Assembly: GCF_001659605.2 (NCBI RefSeq)
Contig: NC_035169.2
Location: forward strand, 12,563,942 to 12,627,941
Reading direction: 5' to 3'
DNA: 64,000 nucleotides
Source: Manihot esculenta
Lineage: Eukaryota; Streptophyta; Magnoliopsida; Malpighiales; Euphorbiaceae
Below the pieces are notes generated by a model. That model was given only the letters and a program-made list of their open reading frames with translations. It made no database searches and was not told the DNA's origin. The translations under genes and the position numbers were made by a program. Positions 36,879-48,554 of the stretch are shown in pieces. Position 1 is the first letter of the stretch, and each line of letters begins with the position of its first letter.

Positions 36879-38865
36879 CTACAAATACTTGGAAAAAATA
36901 AAGACAAGATGGAAGTAAACGTTTTTCATTAAAAACAAAAGAAAATTACATGGGAGGGACATCCTCAGGCTCCTCCTCCTAGTCTCTATTATATTGGTAT
37001 TTTTTACATCTATTACATTATCTGCATAGATCCAATTGATGAGGTTGTCCTTAGTTTGCTCCTCCCCCTCCTCCTCATCATCCTCCTCGTTGGGGAAGTT
37101 GTCGTTAATCCAAGAGAATTCCTCCGCAGGAAATCGCCTGGTGAGCTCTTTGTCTACAGAGTCTTGACCTTGGACAAACATCTCCCTACCCCAGGGCCAC
37201 TGTCCCTTGGAGCTCAACCTCTAGTTCAGCCACCTTGTTTGTGGCAGTCCGGTTCTCCTCTACCCGAGACTGCAGCTCATGGACTTGCTGTTAAAGATCG
37301 GGTACTTGATCCTCAGTAGTCTTGGCTCGTGCCTTAACTGTGGTTCTTACAGCATTGGTTGTATCCAAGTCTGCCTAGAGCTTATCTATAGACTTCAGGG
37401 GCTCTTTCATTGTATTCTCCACCTTTATAACTCGAGCCTTTAACCTCGAGCACTCCTCCTAAAGAAGGTTTTTGTTTGTCTCCTGCGCCCTAAACTCTCT
37501 CCTCAGAGCCTTGTTCGACTTCTTGGCCATATATGTTCATAGGGCGCATTCCATCGCATAGTGAATGATATTATCATAAAGATCATCTCTCTCAACCTCG
37601 TTCAGGCTATGAGGACTGATAGCCAGGGTTTCTTATGAAGTAAGGTCATCCGGGTCAGCGCCAATGTCTGATGTTGGATGCCATGAGGCCATATGGCTCT
37701 AATTCCAGCCTCTTCTTGTGATGGCTCTATACAGACGGGGACTAGTGAAGGAGTGCCCCTTGAGGAAGAATTGAGTTGAGTTGTGGTTGGTTCCTCGATT
37801 CTAGGTGGAGGAGGAGGAAGGGGAAGCATGATGATCTCTTTTTCCTGACATGCCTGCTTTGGAGAGGGGGTAGATGTTGCAACAATAGCTTTGCCCTTAC
37901 GAGTAGCATGTGTCGCCTCGGCAAATTTGTTCTTTTTTCCAACCATACATTCACAAATCAAAAAGTGAGTAAGGCAATTTTAAAGACAATGAAAGTTAGA
38001 AAGAAAAATACTCTGCTCTACGGCACAGGGAATGTTTTCCCGATGGTTTTAAAGGCAGGGTGGATGAGACAACCGAGCCTGTTCCGCCTGATAATGACTT
38101 TGCCAGGACAGAATGACATTCCTCACTGCCATGTTGATGTCTACTCTTTGGGTCGAGGTCATCCTTTGGAGGAAGCCTAAAACCTCTTCCTCGTCCCTTC
38201 ATGGTGGGACCCTATCCTTTGTAAGCTCAATGTATATGTTCTAGTTGGTCTGTAGTTGTCTAAAACCCCTAGACACCCTATGACAAAGGATGAAAAACTT
38301 GTTCTTCTAATGCTTCAGGGAAGAGGGGATCCGGTAAAAAAAGGTTTGGCATTTCTTCCTGCAAAGGAACAAGAACTCTTCATTCTTCCAGGTTCCCAGC
38401 TGGTACAATTAGGAAAAGAGGGCTACGGTGGGCTCAATGTTGTTATTGAAGCAGACAAATGGAAAGCTACCAGAATCCTCCAACCTTTTGGGTGCAATTG
38501 GGCAATCGATAGCTTGTGGAAGCAGAGGACATCAAGAAAGAATGGGTCCAGTGGGAATCGGGGACTCGTCTTCAACTGTTCTTCGTATACCATGATGTTA
38601 TCCTCAATAGGAATCTGGTCGTCAACATGAATGTTCAAGTGTAGAGCGTAAGCCCGTAAAAACTCTCGAGAGATCTGGTAATTGTCATGCAGTCAGTCTA
38701 CATTCCTCTCAGTCAACATAGATGAAATGTCGCTCAACAGGAGGCTGTCATTATCATGGACTGCCCTTAATGGAATGATGGGAGCTAGAGCACTGTTGGG
38801 GCCCCCAGAGGAAGAGCTTGAGATAGAACCTACATTAGAAGAAGAAGAAGAAGAAGAAGAAGAAG

Positions 38866-38896
<31 letters not shown>

Positions 38897-39001
38897 CCTA
38901 TTCATCTTGATAAATAAGAAATACATTTTAGAGAATGAAGGAGTTAGAGATGAACGAATCGCCGAGTCTTTTGTGAAGTAGAAGAATGCGGTCGAGAGCA
39001 A
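36879..39001 (-). pseudogene. Element H: antisense ORF of a Tat-type element, decayed
   Basis: The best part is 38423-39001: a Met-led frame with a poly-Ser run coded by the (GAA)n tract, then one TGA (38693-38695), then VYEEQLKTSPRFPLDPFF and SIAQLHPKGWRILVAF. This resembles the putative plant transposon protein domain found antisense between pol and the 3' LTR in Tat elements such as Grande and Ogre. Downstream pieces (37602-37961, with a basic and Pro-rich stretch, and 36879-37217, ending in an acidic stretch) look like its C-terminal part. Its role is unknown even in intact elements. Confidence 0.65.
38837..38895. repeat. (GAA)n microsatellite
   Basis: About 19 GAA repeats without interruption. 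On the - strand it codes the serine run of the antisense ORF. Confidence 0.95.
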
Positions 39002-39200
39002 AAGCGATAATAGTAGGAGAAAGGGAGAATTTGTATTGTGATTTCAACGGCAAGTTTAAATGCATCTCAAGAAGCAAGACAATAATCATTTATGTTCAAA
39101 AACAAGCGAAGAGACGTGGATGTGGAAAGCCAATTCTTGCATGCCACGCGTCTAAGATCGTGAAGATAATTGTAATCTTCGAATCTGAAAAGTTAAAGTT

Positions 39201-39213
39201 GAGTGGGGGGACC
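39201..39213 (+). other. Element H polypurine tract
   Basis: GAGTGGGGGGACC, three bases before the proposed LTR start TGATAC, in the position and form seen in Tat-lineage elements. Confidence 0.7.
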
Positions 39214-39215
39214 TC

Positions 39216-39700
39216 TGATACAACATAATATTTGCCCAAAGTATGCCGTGAGTTGTCACCATATGACTGAGCCACGTGGCAAGACCTCACAAAGCTATGA
39301 CACTCGGTCATTGAAGTCTCACACAGAAGAAAGAAGACACGGGAATTGTAAAACTTGATGCTTAGAGCAACATAAGACTTTCCCTCTCTTCAATTGGTCG
39401 AGCCTCTTATTACACAAGTTACCATTAGAGGATAGAATCCAGAAGATCCCTATCATGTCTGTAATCATGGAATCTCTTATCCACTTGTTGGTACTAGTTA
39501 GATTTCAGGAGATTTGATAACTAATCTATCTTCTTACAGTATAAACGCGAAGCGTATATAAATTGCAAGGCAAACATTCTTACATACTCATTCTAAGCTC
39601 AAGATATTTATTACACTCGCCCTTTCTAGCAAATTACTGATTTGGGCATTGGAGTGGCTGTCTATAGATGCCAACCACCTCACTTTTTTTCTTGTATAGA
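39216..39700 (+). repeat. Element H 3' LTR (right edge approximate)
   Basis: Starts TGATACAACATAAT after the polypurine tract. TATATAAA at 39555-39562 is followed by a GGGCATTGGAGTGGC block typical of the R/U5 part of such LTRs. The right edge is unclear because an 80-bp duplication starts at 39679; I place it near 39700. Confidence 0.6.
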
Positions 39701-39838
39701 TTGACCAATCACACTTTAACTCATTTTCGCCCACATCACTAGCTGAAGCTATTTGCACCTCACTCTTTTTTTTTTTTTTTGTAGATTGACCAATCACACT
39801 TTAACTTATTTTCGCCCACATCACTAGCTGAAGCTATT
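39679..39838. repeat. 80-bp tandem duplication at the end of LTR H
   Basis: Two units, 39679-39758 and 39759-39838. Both have CTCAC, a T-run, a nearly identical GATTGACCAATCACACTTTA block, TTTTCGCCCACATCACTAG and CTGAAGCTATT. They differ mainly in the T-run length and a few bases. The CCAAT box in each copy is incidental as far as I can tell. Confidence 0.85.
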
Positions 39839-39839
39839 C

Positions 39840-40120
39840 AATCTATGATTGTTTTGCCCATGGGTTCTCTTCATCTCTGTCTCTTCCTTCATTAGCAACC
39901 CACAATCAATTTCCCTCAACCTTGCTCTCTTCCTATTATATATGCATGTTTTTTTTATTTGATTCTAGTTCTTATATATTTCAAGGATTTTAATATAGCT
40001 CAGCTAATTAGATTTCATATATGTTACCGTGGCTAAATAATTATTATATTTGATATTCAATCTCTTATACTTATTTTCTTTATATGTTTTTTTTTCTTTA
40101 CTGAAATTTGTTCGCACTTT

Positions 40121-40166
<46 letters not shown>

Positions 40167-41120
40167 GATGACAATAGATGTAAGGAGCCATGGAGCGAGA
40201 GATTTGGACAGATAAGTACCCTCAACAACAGAAGAATGATGTAGAAGATGTTTAAGGTCGCTATGCATTTTGATTTTGCTTAATTGAACACATAACATAT
40301 CCATTGGAAAATGATGAATCTCAAAAAGTAAAAAATAAAAACAATGATGAATGCAATACATATTCTATAGGTGAGTGAGGTGTAGAATTTAATAGAAAGA
40401 ATGAAAGATAAAGCTTGGAAGGGCTTCGATAGAGAATGAGAGAATGAAAGAGAAAAGTAGAAATGGAGGAGAAATAAAATTTTCTGTCCCATAAGATATT
40501 TTTGTCATTAAATATAAATAAATTTTTAGTCAAATAAAGACTAGCAATGAGCTGGTACTATTTTTAATAGAACGACTGATTTGTTATACAGAATTTAAAC
40601 CGGAAGACTTATTAATTATTTAAACTTTAGTTAGTGACTAATATGTTGATTTAATAAAAAAAAAATCAGGGACTTGCTTATAAATGATTTTTTTTTTCAA
40701 AATTTTTACTAAATCCTTTTTTATTAATTGCATCAATAAGACAAATAATACGCACACATTCCTCTTTAGGTTTTATACAAATAATTGCAATACTCGAATT
40801 CAGGTCTACTTTATATCTTTAACCATCCAATCCAATTAAATTTTTAAGTTTTTAATATATATTTTTTATTACTTATTTGTAGAAATGACTAAGATAATAT
40901 ATTTTATAAATTTTTTTTAATATTATTGAATTTCATTTAATTTTATATATTTTAATTAATAAATTATATAGAATATAATTTTCATAAAAAAATCAAAATG
41001 AAGTGTAAAAAATCATTGAATAATTGTATTGCTGATTATATAAATAAAGATAGTGATTTGTTTTAACTTGTTATAATATATTATCTATTTCGGAATATTT
41101 GGTCTTTACTGACTTTTAAA
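39840..41120. other. AT-rich intergenic DNA with an (AT)n run
   Basis: No gene is visible. An (AT)n microsatellite of about 20 units lies at 40123-40162. The short frames here are low-complexity and match nothing I know. Confidence 0.7.
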
Positions 41121-41129
41121 ATAAAATTC

Positions 41130-41470
41130 TGATATGTGGGTTGGATGAACATAAGTAATCATACAGTTTGGAGATTGGTTGAGGAGATGGTAAGGATCAC
41201 AGCACTAAAAATGACTTTATGGTCAGCTGCTCATAGAAGGTTGCTAACTAATGAAGGAAGAGTCTGAAGGCATCTAGCAATTGTAAGTTGTGTAGTATAT
41301 GTTGTTGGATGTCGAAATAGTCTATCATGTTCTTAGGGACTATGCTGGGCTTCTATAATTTGGATAAAATAATTCCAAAGTGTTTGCATTAAGTTTTTAT
41401 TTATTTATTTTAGAAGCACATTCTAGGTTTTGTGGAATATTCTCTTAGGGAGATTTTTATGAAAAAAATG
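41130..41470 (+). pseudogene. Probable LINE remnant (zinc-binding region after reverse transcriptase)
   Basis: Reading one frame gives LWSAAHRRLLTNEGRV, a stop, RHLAI, and then, after stops, CWASIIW. This resembles the zf-RVT region at the C-terminus of plant LINE ORF2 proteins, where a W..A...LLTN...R..R.LA block is followed by Cys-rich and R.C...IW motifs. It is short and decayed, with no poly-A or target duplication found, so the call is tentative. Confidence 0.45.
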
Positions 41471-41479
41471 GAAAAAAAT

Positions 41480-42100
41480 ATTTGAAAATAAAGAGGAAAG
41501 AAAAAGTATTTGTAGAATAGAAGTGACGACGAGCGAGAAATAATATATATATTTTTTTAAATAATTGCGACATACTCTCATTAAAGTCTGTGGCCCGATT
41601 TGTTAATTTTTAAAAAAATTAATAATATAAAATATATTATTATAATATAATTAAATATATTTCATAACATTTTATTGTATTATATATAATATAATATTAA
41701 ATATATTTTTATATTAACGTTAAATTTTATATAAAATATATTAATTTTATAAAATATAAATTTATTACATTTGATTTTTTAAATATATGTAATATTATAT
41801 TATAAAAAAGGTAATATAAATAAATAACTACAATTATAGTATTATAAAGTTAATATGTAAAAAATACTAAAATATATTTTTATATTAAAATATATTAATT
41901 TAATTGACTCATTCTACAAAATCAGCCAGTTCAATTATTTTTAAAATTAATTATTTAAATAACTTTATAATCAGTTATAAATTAAAAATTTTTTTATCCA
42001 TAATTTTATTAGTTAATTAATTAAAGAGAATAAATATTTTAAATAATAAATTTTCGAGAGAATAAATATTTTAAATACTTAAAATATCCTTATGAACCTT
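41480..42100. other. Very AT-rich spacer
   Basis: Mostly runs of A and T with TTAAT/ATATT words. I see no gene, and no terminal repeats that would define an element. Confidence 0.6.
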
Positions 42101-42378
42101 TGAATTTCTATTACATAAATTATATCTTAATCTCTAAATTTTAGTATAGTTAATATATCTATCTATCTATTTTTAGAATCAAATTCTTTAATTTCTATAT
42201 TTAGTTCGTTCAAAATTATAGTTCATTCATTATAGACATTAATAAAAAATAATGAATAGTTAAATCTCTAAAAATACAAAGTTTATATTTAAGATTGAGG
42301 GTTTGAAATTTCAAGTTTCGAATTTCAAAATTTAAAGTTTAGAATTTATGGTTAAAGTTTCATGTTTGGGTTTAAATT
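42101..42378. repeat. AT-rich host repeat, copy R1, at the left edge of viral copy 1
   Basis: About 278 bp from TGAATTTCTATTACATAAAT to GTTTGGGTTTAAATT. It is nearly identical to 50679-50953 (R2) and partly to 56061-56292 (R3). Viral sequence begins directly after it. Confidence 0.85.
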
Positions 42379-43675
42379 AGTTGATAACGAACCCAGGTAT
42401 GATTTAAGTTGATACAGATTGATATATCTAAATGTCATTGTTAGCAAAATACCAATAATTGAAACAGAATTCATAAAGTATACATACAATGGTCCATACA
42501 TACATCATCCCAGATAAGTATAAAAATGAATACATGGTAATATACATGTTTAAAAATTATTATTTCTTAATAATATGTCTAAGTACATGATCATACAATT
42601 AAATAACTCTAATGTTCTTTGTGTTTCTCTACAATCACAGAATTCATTAGTATGATTTGATACATGCCAATCCATAACATAAGATCCTTGTCTAATTAAA
42701 TATCTTTTAAAACATTCTACTTCATTTTTATTGGTTAAATCTATTAAACTTAAATTTTCTAGTGCAGATGTGATAAATCTCATGATAATGGTCTAATTGA
42801 TGTATTCATAAAAACAATATGCAATTATATAATCTGTTCGTGTAGATATATAATATTTTAAAATATAACCATTTTCTAGTTCAATAGTATCAAATAAAAC
42901 AATAAACATGATCATATAAACTTTTACTGTTTGAATTATTTTAAATGTACAACAGAATTTCTGATGTGGAAGATCAGTTTAAACTGCAACCACAGAGCAT
43001 ACTTAATATGAATGCAATTGATTTTAATTTGGTTAGGGTTCCTGCACTGTTAACCTGGAATCCCAGAATTAACTCAGATTGAAGAGTGAAGAGAGAAAGA
43101 GAGTTTGCCGTCAACATGGACTTACACAGTATCAATTGTATAATACAAATATTATTGATAAAATACAAATACAACTTACTTTGTAAATACAAATAATTAT
43201 ACTATGACTGCTACGACTGAGTTGTAGTAAACTTCAGTCTCCTTACAAATGGTTGAAACATAAACTATGCTAAGAACTGAATACATTGAGAGACTTGGAG
43301 AGAAAATTTCTGTGATGGAAATTTTTTGTATTTTTCACATGGTCTGGACTTCTATATTTATAGCTGCGGATGCCAAGCAATTTTCCAATTTGGTTTAGCG
43401 GTCCGTGACCTTTGAGTGGATGGTGGGTCCCTATGTCTGTGTCGGTGTCTGCCACTAGATCCTTCTGCGAGATGAGTCATTTGTCTTTTTGCAATCCGTG
43501 ATCTTTGAGTGAATGGTGGGTCCCTATGTCTGGGTCGGCTCTTTGTCTGCCAGTGGTTGATAAAATGCTGTATGACGTCAGTGCTTGCGTTGCCTTCTCT
43601 GTGGGTCCTTCATATCTTTTGTCTTTTGTTTGATGATTATCTGCCACCTGTCATAGTGTAGGCCTATAGTGGGTC
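42379..43675 (-). promoter_or_regulatory. Viral copy 1: intergenic region with promoter and leader
   Basis: Non-coding region upstream of the viral genes on the circular map. On the - strand it has TGACGTCA (43573-43580), the core of as-1-type elements used by caulimovirus promoters, then two direct copies of a roughly 50-bp block (TCCGTGAYCTTTGAGTGRAT..., 43495-43549 and 43402-43456, 93 bp apart), then TATAAATA at 43355-43362. The transcript would begin near 43325 and the leader run to 42379, where the host repeat cuts it. A 77-codon frame at 42550-42783 lies in the leader; I do not recognise it. I found no clear tRNA primer site. Confidence 0.65.
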
Positions 43676-44914
43676 CTACATTTCTGCTTGTGTAAAGAAA
43701 TCATCATTGTCTATAACAATGTCTATAGGAGATGAGACAGAACTTTTTGTTTCTTTGAGCTCTTCTAATAATTTGTCGTATTCTTCTTCGGATATGCATT
43801 TGGCCATTTGGGCCATAATCTGTTGTTTTCTAGCAAGGAACGTTTCTTGTTTGGTAATTTGGATAGGGCTTAATGTTTTGCAATATTGGGGTTGTGAATC
43901 AAGAAACTGATCAACAGCTTTTGGGCCACAATTGTCCAGGTTAGTCTTAGGCCACCATTTAATTTTGTGTTTGCGGACTAAATTGGGTATTTGGAAATTA
44001 TTTAGGGTATAGTCTTTAATTTGGTATTCTGACATATAAATCCAGGGGATGTGGAAAAGGTGAGAATAAATCAGCCATTTAGGAGATAGGAGGATGTTAT
44101 CTGGTAAGTGAGTATTGTCAAAAAAGTGGTCTTGGGCTGAGATAATTTGTTCTGGTATAATGGTGGAATCAATACCGAACTTATGCCACCAGTGGTGGAA
44201 CCAATATGGTACTGGGTAAGAAAAATCATCAGAAATGTAAAAGAAGAATGAAATTGATAATTGGTCATTTTGTTTTAGAAACGTGCGTTCCCAAGCAAAT
44301 TGATAATCATAATAATTAAATTTGGTCATTTGTCCATTGGGTAAAGAAATATCTTTACTTTTATGAGGTTCTTGTCCCCAATCAGAAATGGTAAATACTT
44401 TGATTATTCTTACTTTACAATACCTGATTTTATGTTTAATATGAGGATCAAAATTATTATACATAAGAATAGAATTTGTTTGAACAAGTATGGTCTCATA
44501 AAAGGATTGGTTTTTGGCAAAATTGTCAGGGATATAAAAATGGGTTTTTCGAAAAATGGACTCACAAATTTGGTAAACATTAAGGTTTGGATTTTGTGAC
44601 CAATATTCTGGTTCAATGGTTAAAATAGTATCTTCAATGGCCTTGTAACTATATTCTGGCTGGGTTATTTGTAGTGGTTGTGTTGGTGAAGATGTTGGGC
44701 TTGGACTTGAGCTTTGCCCAGTGACAGCTTGTTTAAAGGTCGAAGGGGTTATTAATTTTTGAGGTTGTAGATGAGAGAATTTATTTAATAAGGTAAATTG
44801 TGGGCTTCGAGATTTGGATTGAGGAGAACTTGGTCTTGTGATAAGGGCACTGGACATTGGGCTAAGAGGTCGATTTATTATACTTGTACTACTAGTAAAC
44901 ATGGGCCTATGCAT
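43676..44914 (-). CDS. Viral copy 1: ORF2 of a florendovirus-like pararetrovirus, intact
   Basis: A 412-residue uninterrupted ORF right after the polyprotein gene. The N-terminus is rich in Ser, Pro and Gln, followed by an aromatic-rich region (WFHHWWHKFG) and a Glu/Lys-rich C-terminal helix. I know no function for it. Florendoviruses carry a second ORF of unknown role in this position, and the arrangement fits. The frame is also open upstream of the first ATG to about 45080, overlapping the end of ORF1, so translation may start earlier or by re-initiation. Copy 2 keeps only the start of this ORF. Confidence 0.7.
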   Translation of the reverse strand: MHRPMFTSSTSIINRPLSPMSSALITRPSSPQSKSRSPQFTLLNKFSHLQPQKLITPSTFKQAVTGQSSSPSPTSSPTQPLQITQPEYSYKAIEDTILTIEPEYWSQNPNLNVYQICESIFRKTHFYIPDNFAKNQSFYETILVQTNSILMYNNFDPHIKHKIRYCKVRIIKVFTISDWGQEPHKSKDISLPNGQMTKFNYYDYQFAWERTFLKQNDQLSISFFFYISDDFSYPVPYWFHHWWHKFGIDSTIIPEQIISAQDHFFDNTHLPDNILLSPKWLIYSHLFHIPWIYMSEYQIKDYTLNNFQIPNLVRKHKIKWWPKTNLDNCGPKAVDQFLDSQPQYCKTLSPIQITKQETFLARKQQIMAQMAKCISEEEYDKLLEELKETKSSVSSPIDIVIDNDDFFTQAEM

Positions 44915-45072
44915 GTATGCATTTTGTCTAGGACTTTGTCCTGATGATGATAAGTTGAAATTTGGTCGAGGACTTTGTCCTGAAAATAAATTTACATTTA
45001 TTTTTTGTGTCTCATTGGTCTTTTGTCTTAATGAAATCTTGGATGCCTCTTCAAATTTGTCTTTGCCTTTAT

Positions 45073-47937
45073 TTATGATGTTCCCTGCAAAAATTCTCTT
45101 GTTAGAAAATCAGCTATGGAATTATCAGTTCCTTTAATATGTTCAATTTCAAACTCAAAAATAGACAAAAATGCTTGCCATCTAGCAAATATATGTTTGG
45201 CTACAAGATTTTTTACATCTTTGGTCAACACATCTTTCGCAGCTTTACAATCAACTCTAATGGTAAACTTTTGATTTAATAAGTCACTTTGGAATTTTGT
45301 AACACATAAAACAATTGATAAAATTTCCTTTTTAATGGTAGAATATTTTTCTTGTGTGGGATTCCAAAATCCTGAATAATATCTAATAATATAATCTTTA
45401 TCATTTATTTTTTGTTTAAGAATACCTCTGTATCCTTGATTAGATACGTCTGTTTCTACTATTTTAGGAAAATCAGGGTTACAAATATTTAAACATGGTA
45501 AAATTTTGACATACCTTTTAATTTCTTGAATAATTTTTGTATGTTCTTCTGTCCATGGTTTAGGATTTGTTTTTAACCTATTATATAATGGTTTACAAAA
45601 TATTCTTAATTTTGGATAAAAATCAGAGATATAATTTAATGATCCTAAGAATCTTTGTAATTGGTTTTTATCTTTAATTTCATCAGGGAATTTGTCAGCA
45701 AACTCTATACTTCTTTGGATTGGTACTATTGTATTTTTATATATTTCATGTCCTAAAAATCTAATTTTTGTCTGAAATATTTTCATTTTTGATTTACTTA
45801 ACACTAGTCCATTTCTTTTTATTATTTTGTAAAATATTTGTAAATGTTTAATATGTTGATCAATATTCTGGCTAAATACTAAAACATCATCTATATAGGT
45901 TATTATAAAATCATATGGTGTGAAAATGTCATTCATAATTTTTTGAAATTCACATGGTGCATTTTTTAATCCAAATGGCATTATATTCCACTCATATTGT
46001 CCAAATGGTACTGTAAATGCCGTTTTATATTTGTCTTTTTCATCTATTTGTACTTGCCAGAAACCTAATTTCATATCAAATTTTGAAAAAATCTCTGCTT
46101 TATAAAGTCTGTTTAACAGATCTTGTTTGTTTGGTATTGGATATCTTATCCATCTTAGAACTTTATTTAAGGGTTTGTAATTAATAACTAATATAGGTGC
46201 ACCTCTTTCTATTTCAGCATTTTTATTTACATAAAAGGCTGCACATGACCATGGGGATTTGCTTGGTCTAATTAAATTTTTTGTTAATAAATTTTGAATT
46301 TCTTTTTTGCAGAATTCTAACATTTCTTGGTTCATCTGTATAGGTCTTGCTTTTGTAGGAATATCTTGTTCTTTAAAATCTGGTTCATATGGTAGAGTTA
46401 CTATGTGTTGTTTTCTATTCCAAAATGCTGTTGGTAAATCTGAACATAGGTCTTTTTCAAATTGTTCTTGAAGTGTTTTAATTTGTTGTTTAATGTTTGG
46501 ATTTTCTAACTGTTCTTCTATTCTAATAGAATGTAAATCTTTCTTTAAAAATTTTATTTGGTTTTCTAAATTATTAATTTTACTTATGTTTTCTTGTTGA
46601 AATAAATTAACATCATGGTAATTAATCGGTGTTATGAATTGAAATATAATATCTTGTCCTAATACATTAGTTTCTAAACCTAATTGTGTGACTTTAAAGG
46701 GGTATAACATTTGTAAAAATGGATTTCCTAAGATAATTTGTGTATTGAGATTTTTAATTAACATGAAACTGGTTTTAAAACATATTCCATTATTGCAAAT
46801 ATGTGCACTAGGTATTTTATAGTCTATTTTGACTTTAGTCGAATTTGCTGCAAATAGAGTTTGTTTAGTTTTATGAAAGTATTTGCTTGGTATAATTCCT
46901 TGGTCTATACAATTCATATCTGCACCTGAATCTAACATAGCTATAGTTTCTATTTTAAAATCTTTAATTGTCAAATTTATTCGGACATACCATTTTTGAT
47001 ATTTTATTCTAGTAATATCATTAAATTTTAAGGCTTGTTCTTCTTCTGTGTCCGTATCTAATACATTTTCTATTTTAGTTTTGTCCTTTCCTGAACTCTG
47101 TCCTATATTCTTATTTTGATTTAAATTTTGTTTAACATTTTGATTTTGTTCTAATTGGTCACATCTGTATTTTAATTGTCTGACTTCTAATTTTAAATGT
47201 TTTATTTCTGTTTGTAAATCCATGGAAGAAATTGTTGTTACTGGTCTTTTGTTTTTAAACATTTGTTCAATGTCTTCAAACTTAGTTGGTGGTTCAGTTT
47301 CTTGTCTTATTTCTTCATTAATTAATTTTGTTAATTTTTTAAACATTTTTCGTTTAATATTAGAATCTTGTACTTGTTCTATTTGTTCTAATACTTGTTG
47401 ATATTTTGTTAAAACGTTTACTTTATTGTTACAATTACAAATTTCTCCTTGACAATTATGGTTACTATCTGAAATACTTATTGTATCTGATGAATTGTCA
47501 CTACTATATTCATCATCTAATTCTGAAGAAGATAACTTAATTTGGTCAATTTTTTCTAACAATTGTTCTATATTATCTATTTTTAATTCTAAGCCTAATT
47601 CATGTATTTTTCGTCTTGCAGGACACTCTTTTGCATAATGTCCTTTTTGATTACACAAATAACAAGTTATGTTAGTTTTATCATTGGATCTTTTAAAATT
47701 GTTTTTCTTATAATTATTTCTTTTAAAGGGTCGCTTTTTAAAAGGTTTTTTAGTAATCTGCTTATCATATTGTTTATTATATTTATTATATGGCTTCCTA
47801 GGGTACTTATATTGTCTATAAATTTTATCTTTAAAAGGTTTATATCTTTTATGTTTCTGTTTCTGTTTCTTTATGGTTCCGAATCCAAATTGTTCACACC
47901 AATTTCCTAATTCTTTTCGAGATTGTCTATTTTCCAT
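45073..47937 (-). pseudogene. Viral copy 1: nucleic-acid-binding, protease, RT and RNase H part of ORF1
   Basis: A 954-residue open stretch of the caulimovirid polyprotein. It has a Lys/Arg-rich region, a CCHC zinc knuckle at residues 92-105 (CYLCNQKGHYAKEC), an aspartic protease site (MLDSGAD, about residue 334), RT with YIDD near 681, and RNase H from about 830. There is no integrase, as expected for a pararetrovirus. It is in frame with the capsid ORF to its right, separated by TAA at 47950-47952, so this is part of a longer gene and not a separate one. Compared with copy 2, the RNase H motif has several substitutions. Confidence 0.88.
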
Positions 47938-47949
47938 TTTTAATTTTTG

Positions 47950-48513
47950 TTATAGTTTCATATCTCTACATAGTCTAATGCCTGTTAAATTTACACATGT
48001 TATTAGATCACCATAGGTTAAGTCATCATAAGAAATGTGTCCATATTTTTGTTCAATTGTTTCTTTCACTTTGGTTGAAAATAATCTAGGTAATCCTGTC
48101 AAGAATTTTTCTTTCCAATGGTATGCGTTTGGGTCAGCTAATGCATATACTCGTTTTAGAAAATTGTCTTTATACCATCTAAAGTTTTCTAACTTCCTAC
48201 ACTTGAGATTTTGTAATATTTCACTGTTTCGTTCCGTATATAAATCTAAGTCTCCTATGAAATGTGATATAATATTATATACTAGATATGCTAGGGTAAA
48301 AGATTGTGGTTGTCCTGTTGCTGGATCAATAACTGGTTCACCTGTGGTACTATCAATTCTTCTTGCTGTTAATATATTTGTTTTTATTTCATTACTTAAT
48401 AATTTGTCCCACCAAGTTCTTAGTTCGCCAGTAAAGCCTAATATGATATTTTCAGCGGCATCTCTTTCTGTAATGCCAACTCTTTGTTTGTAAATATTTC
48501 CTACTATGACCAT
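47950..48513 (-). pseudogene. Viral copy 1: capsid core of ORF1
   Basis: 187 residues including GFTGELRTWWDKLLS and LENFRWYKDNFLKRVYALAD, with the look of a caulimovirid capsid core. Copy 2 has the same protein at 52511-53100. It is bounded by TAA (47950-47952, where copy 2 has a CAA-type codon) and by a frameshift in the AT-rich stretch 48513-48590. Confidence 0.8.
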
Positions 48514-48554
48514 TTCTTTGGTGATTTGTATTATTTCTGTTTCTGATAAATCAT

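Noticed and set aside
40004..40533. Several 60-90 codon frames around the (AT)n run
   Set aside because: They are low-complexity frames (Tyr-Ile repeats) made by the AT microsatellite.
42550..42783. 77-codon frame as a separate viral gene
   Set aside because: It lies in the leader region, has no features I recognise, and has no counterpart visible in copy 2.
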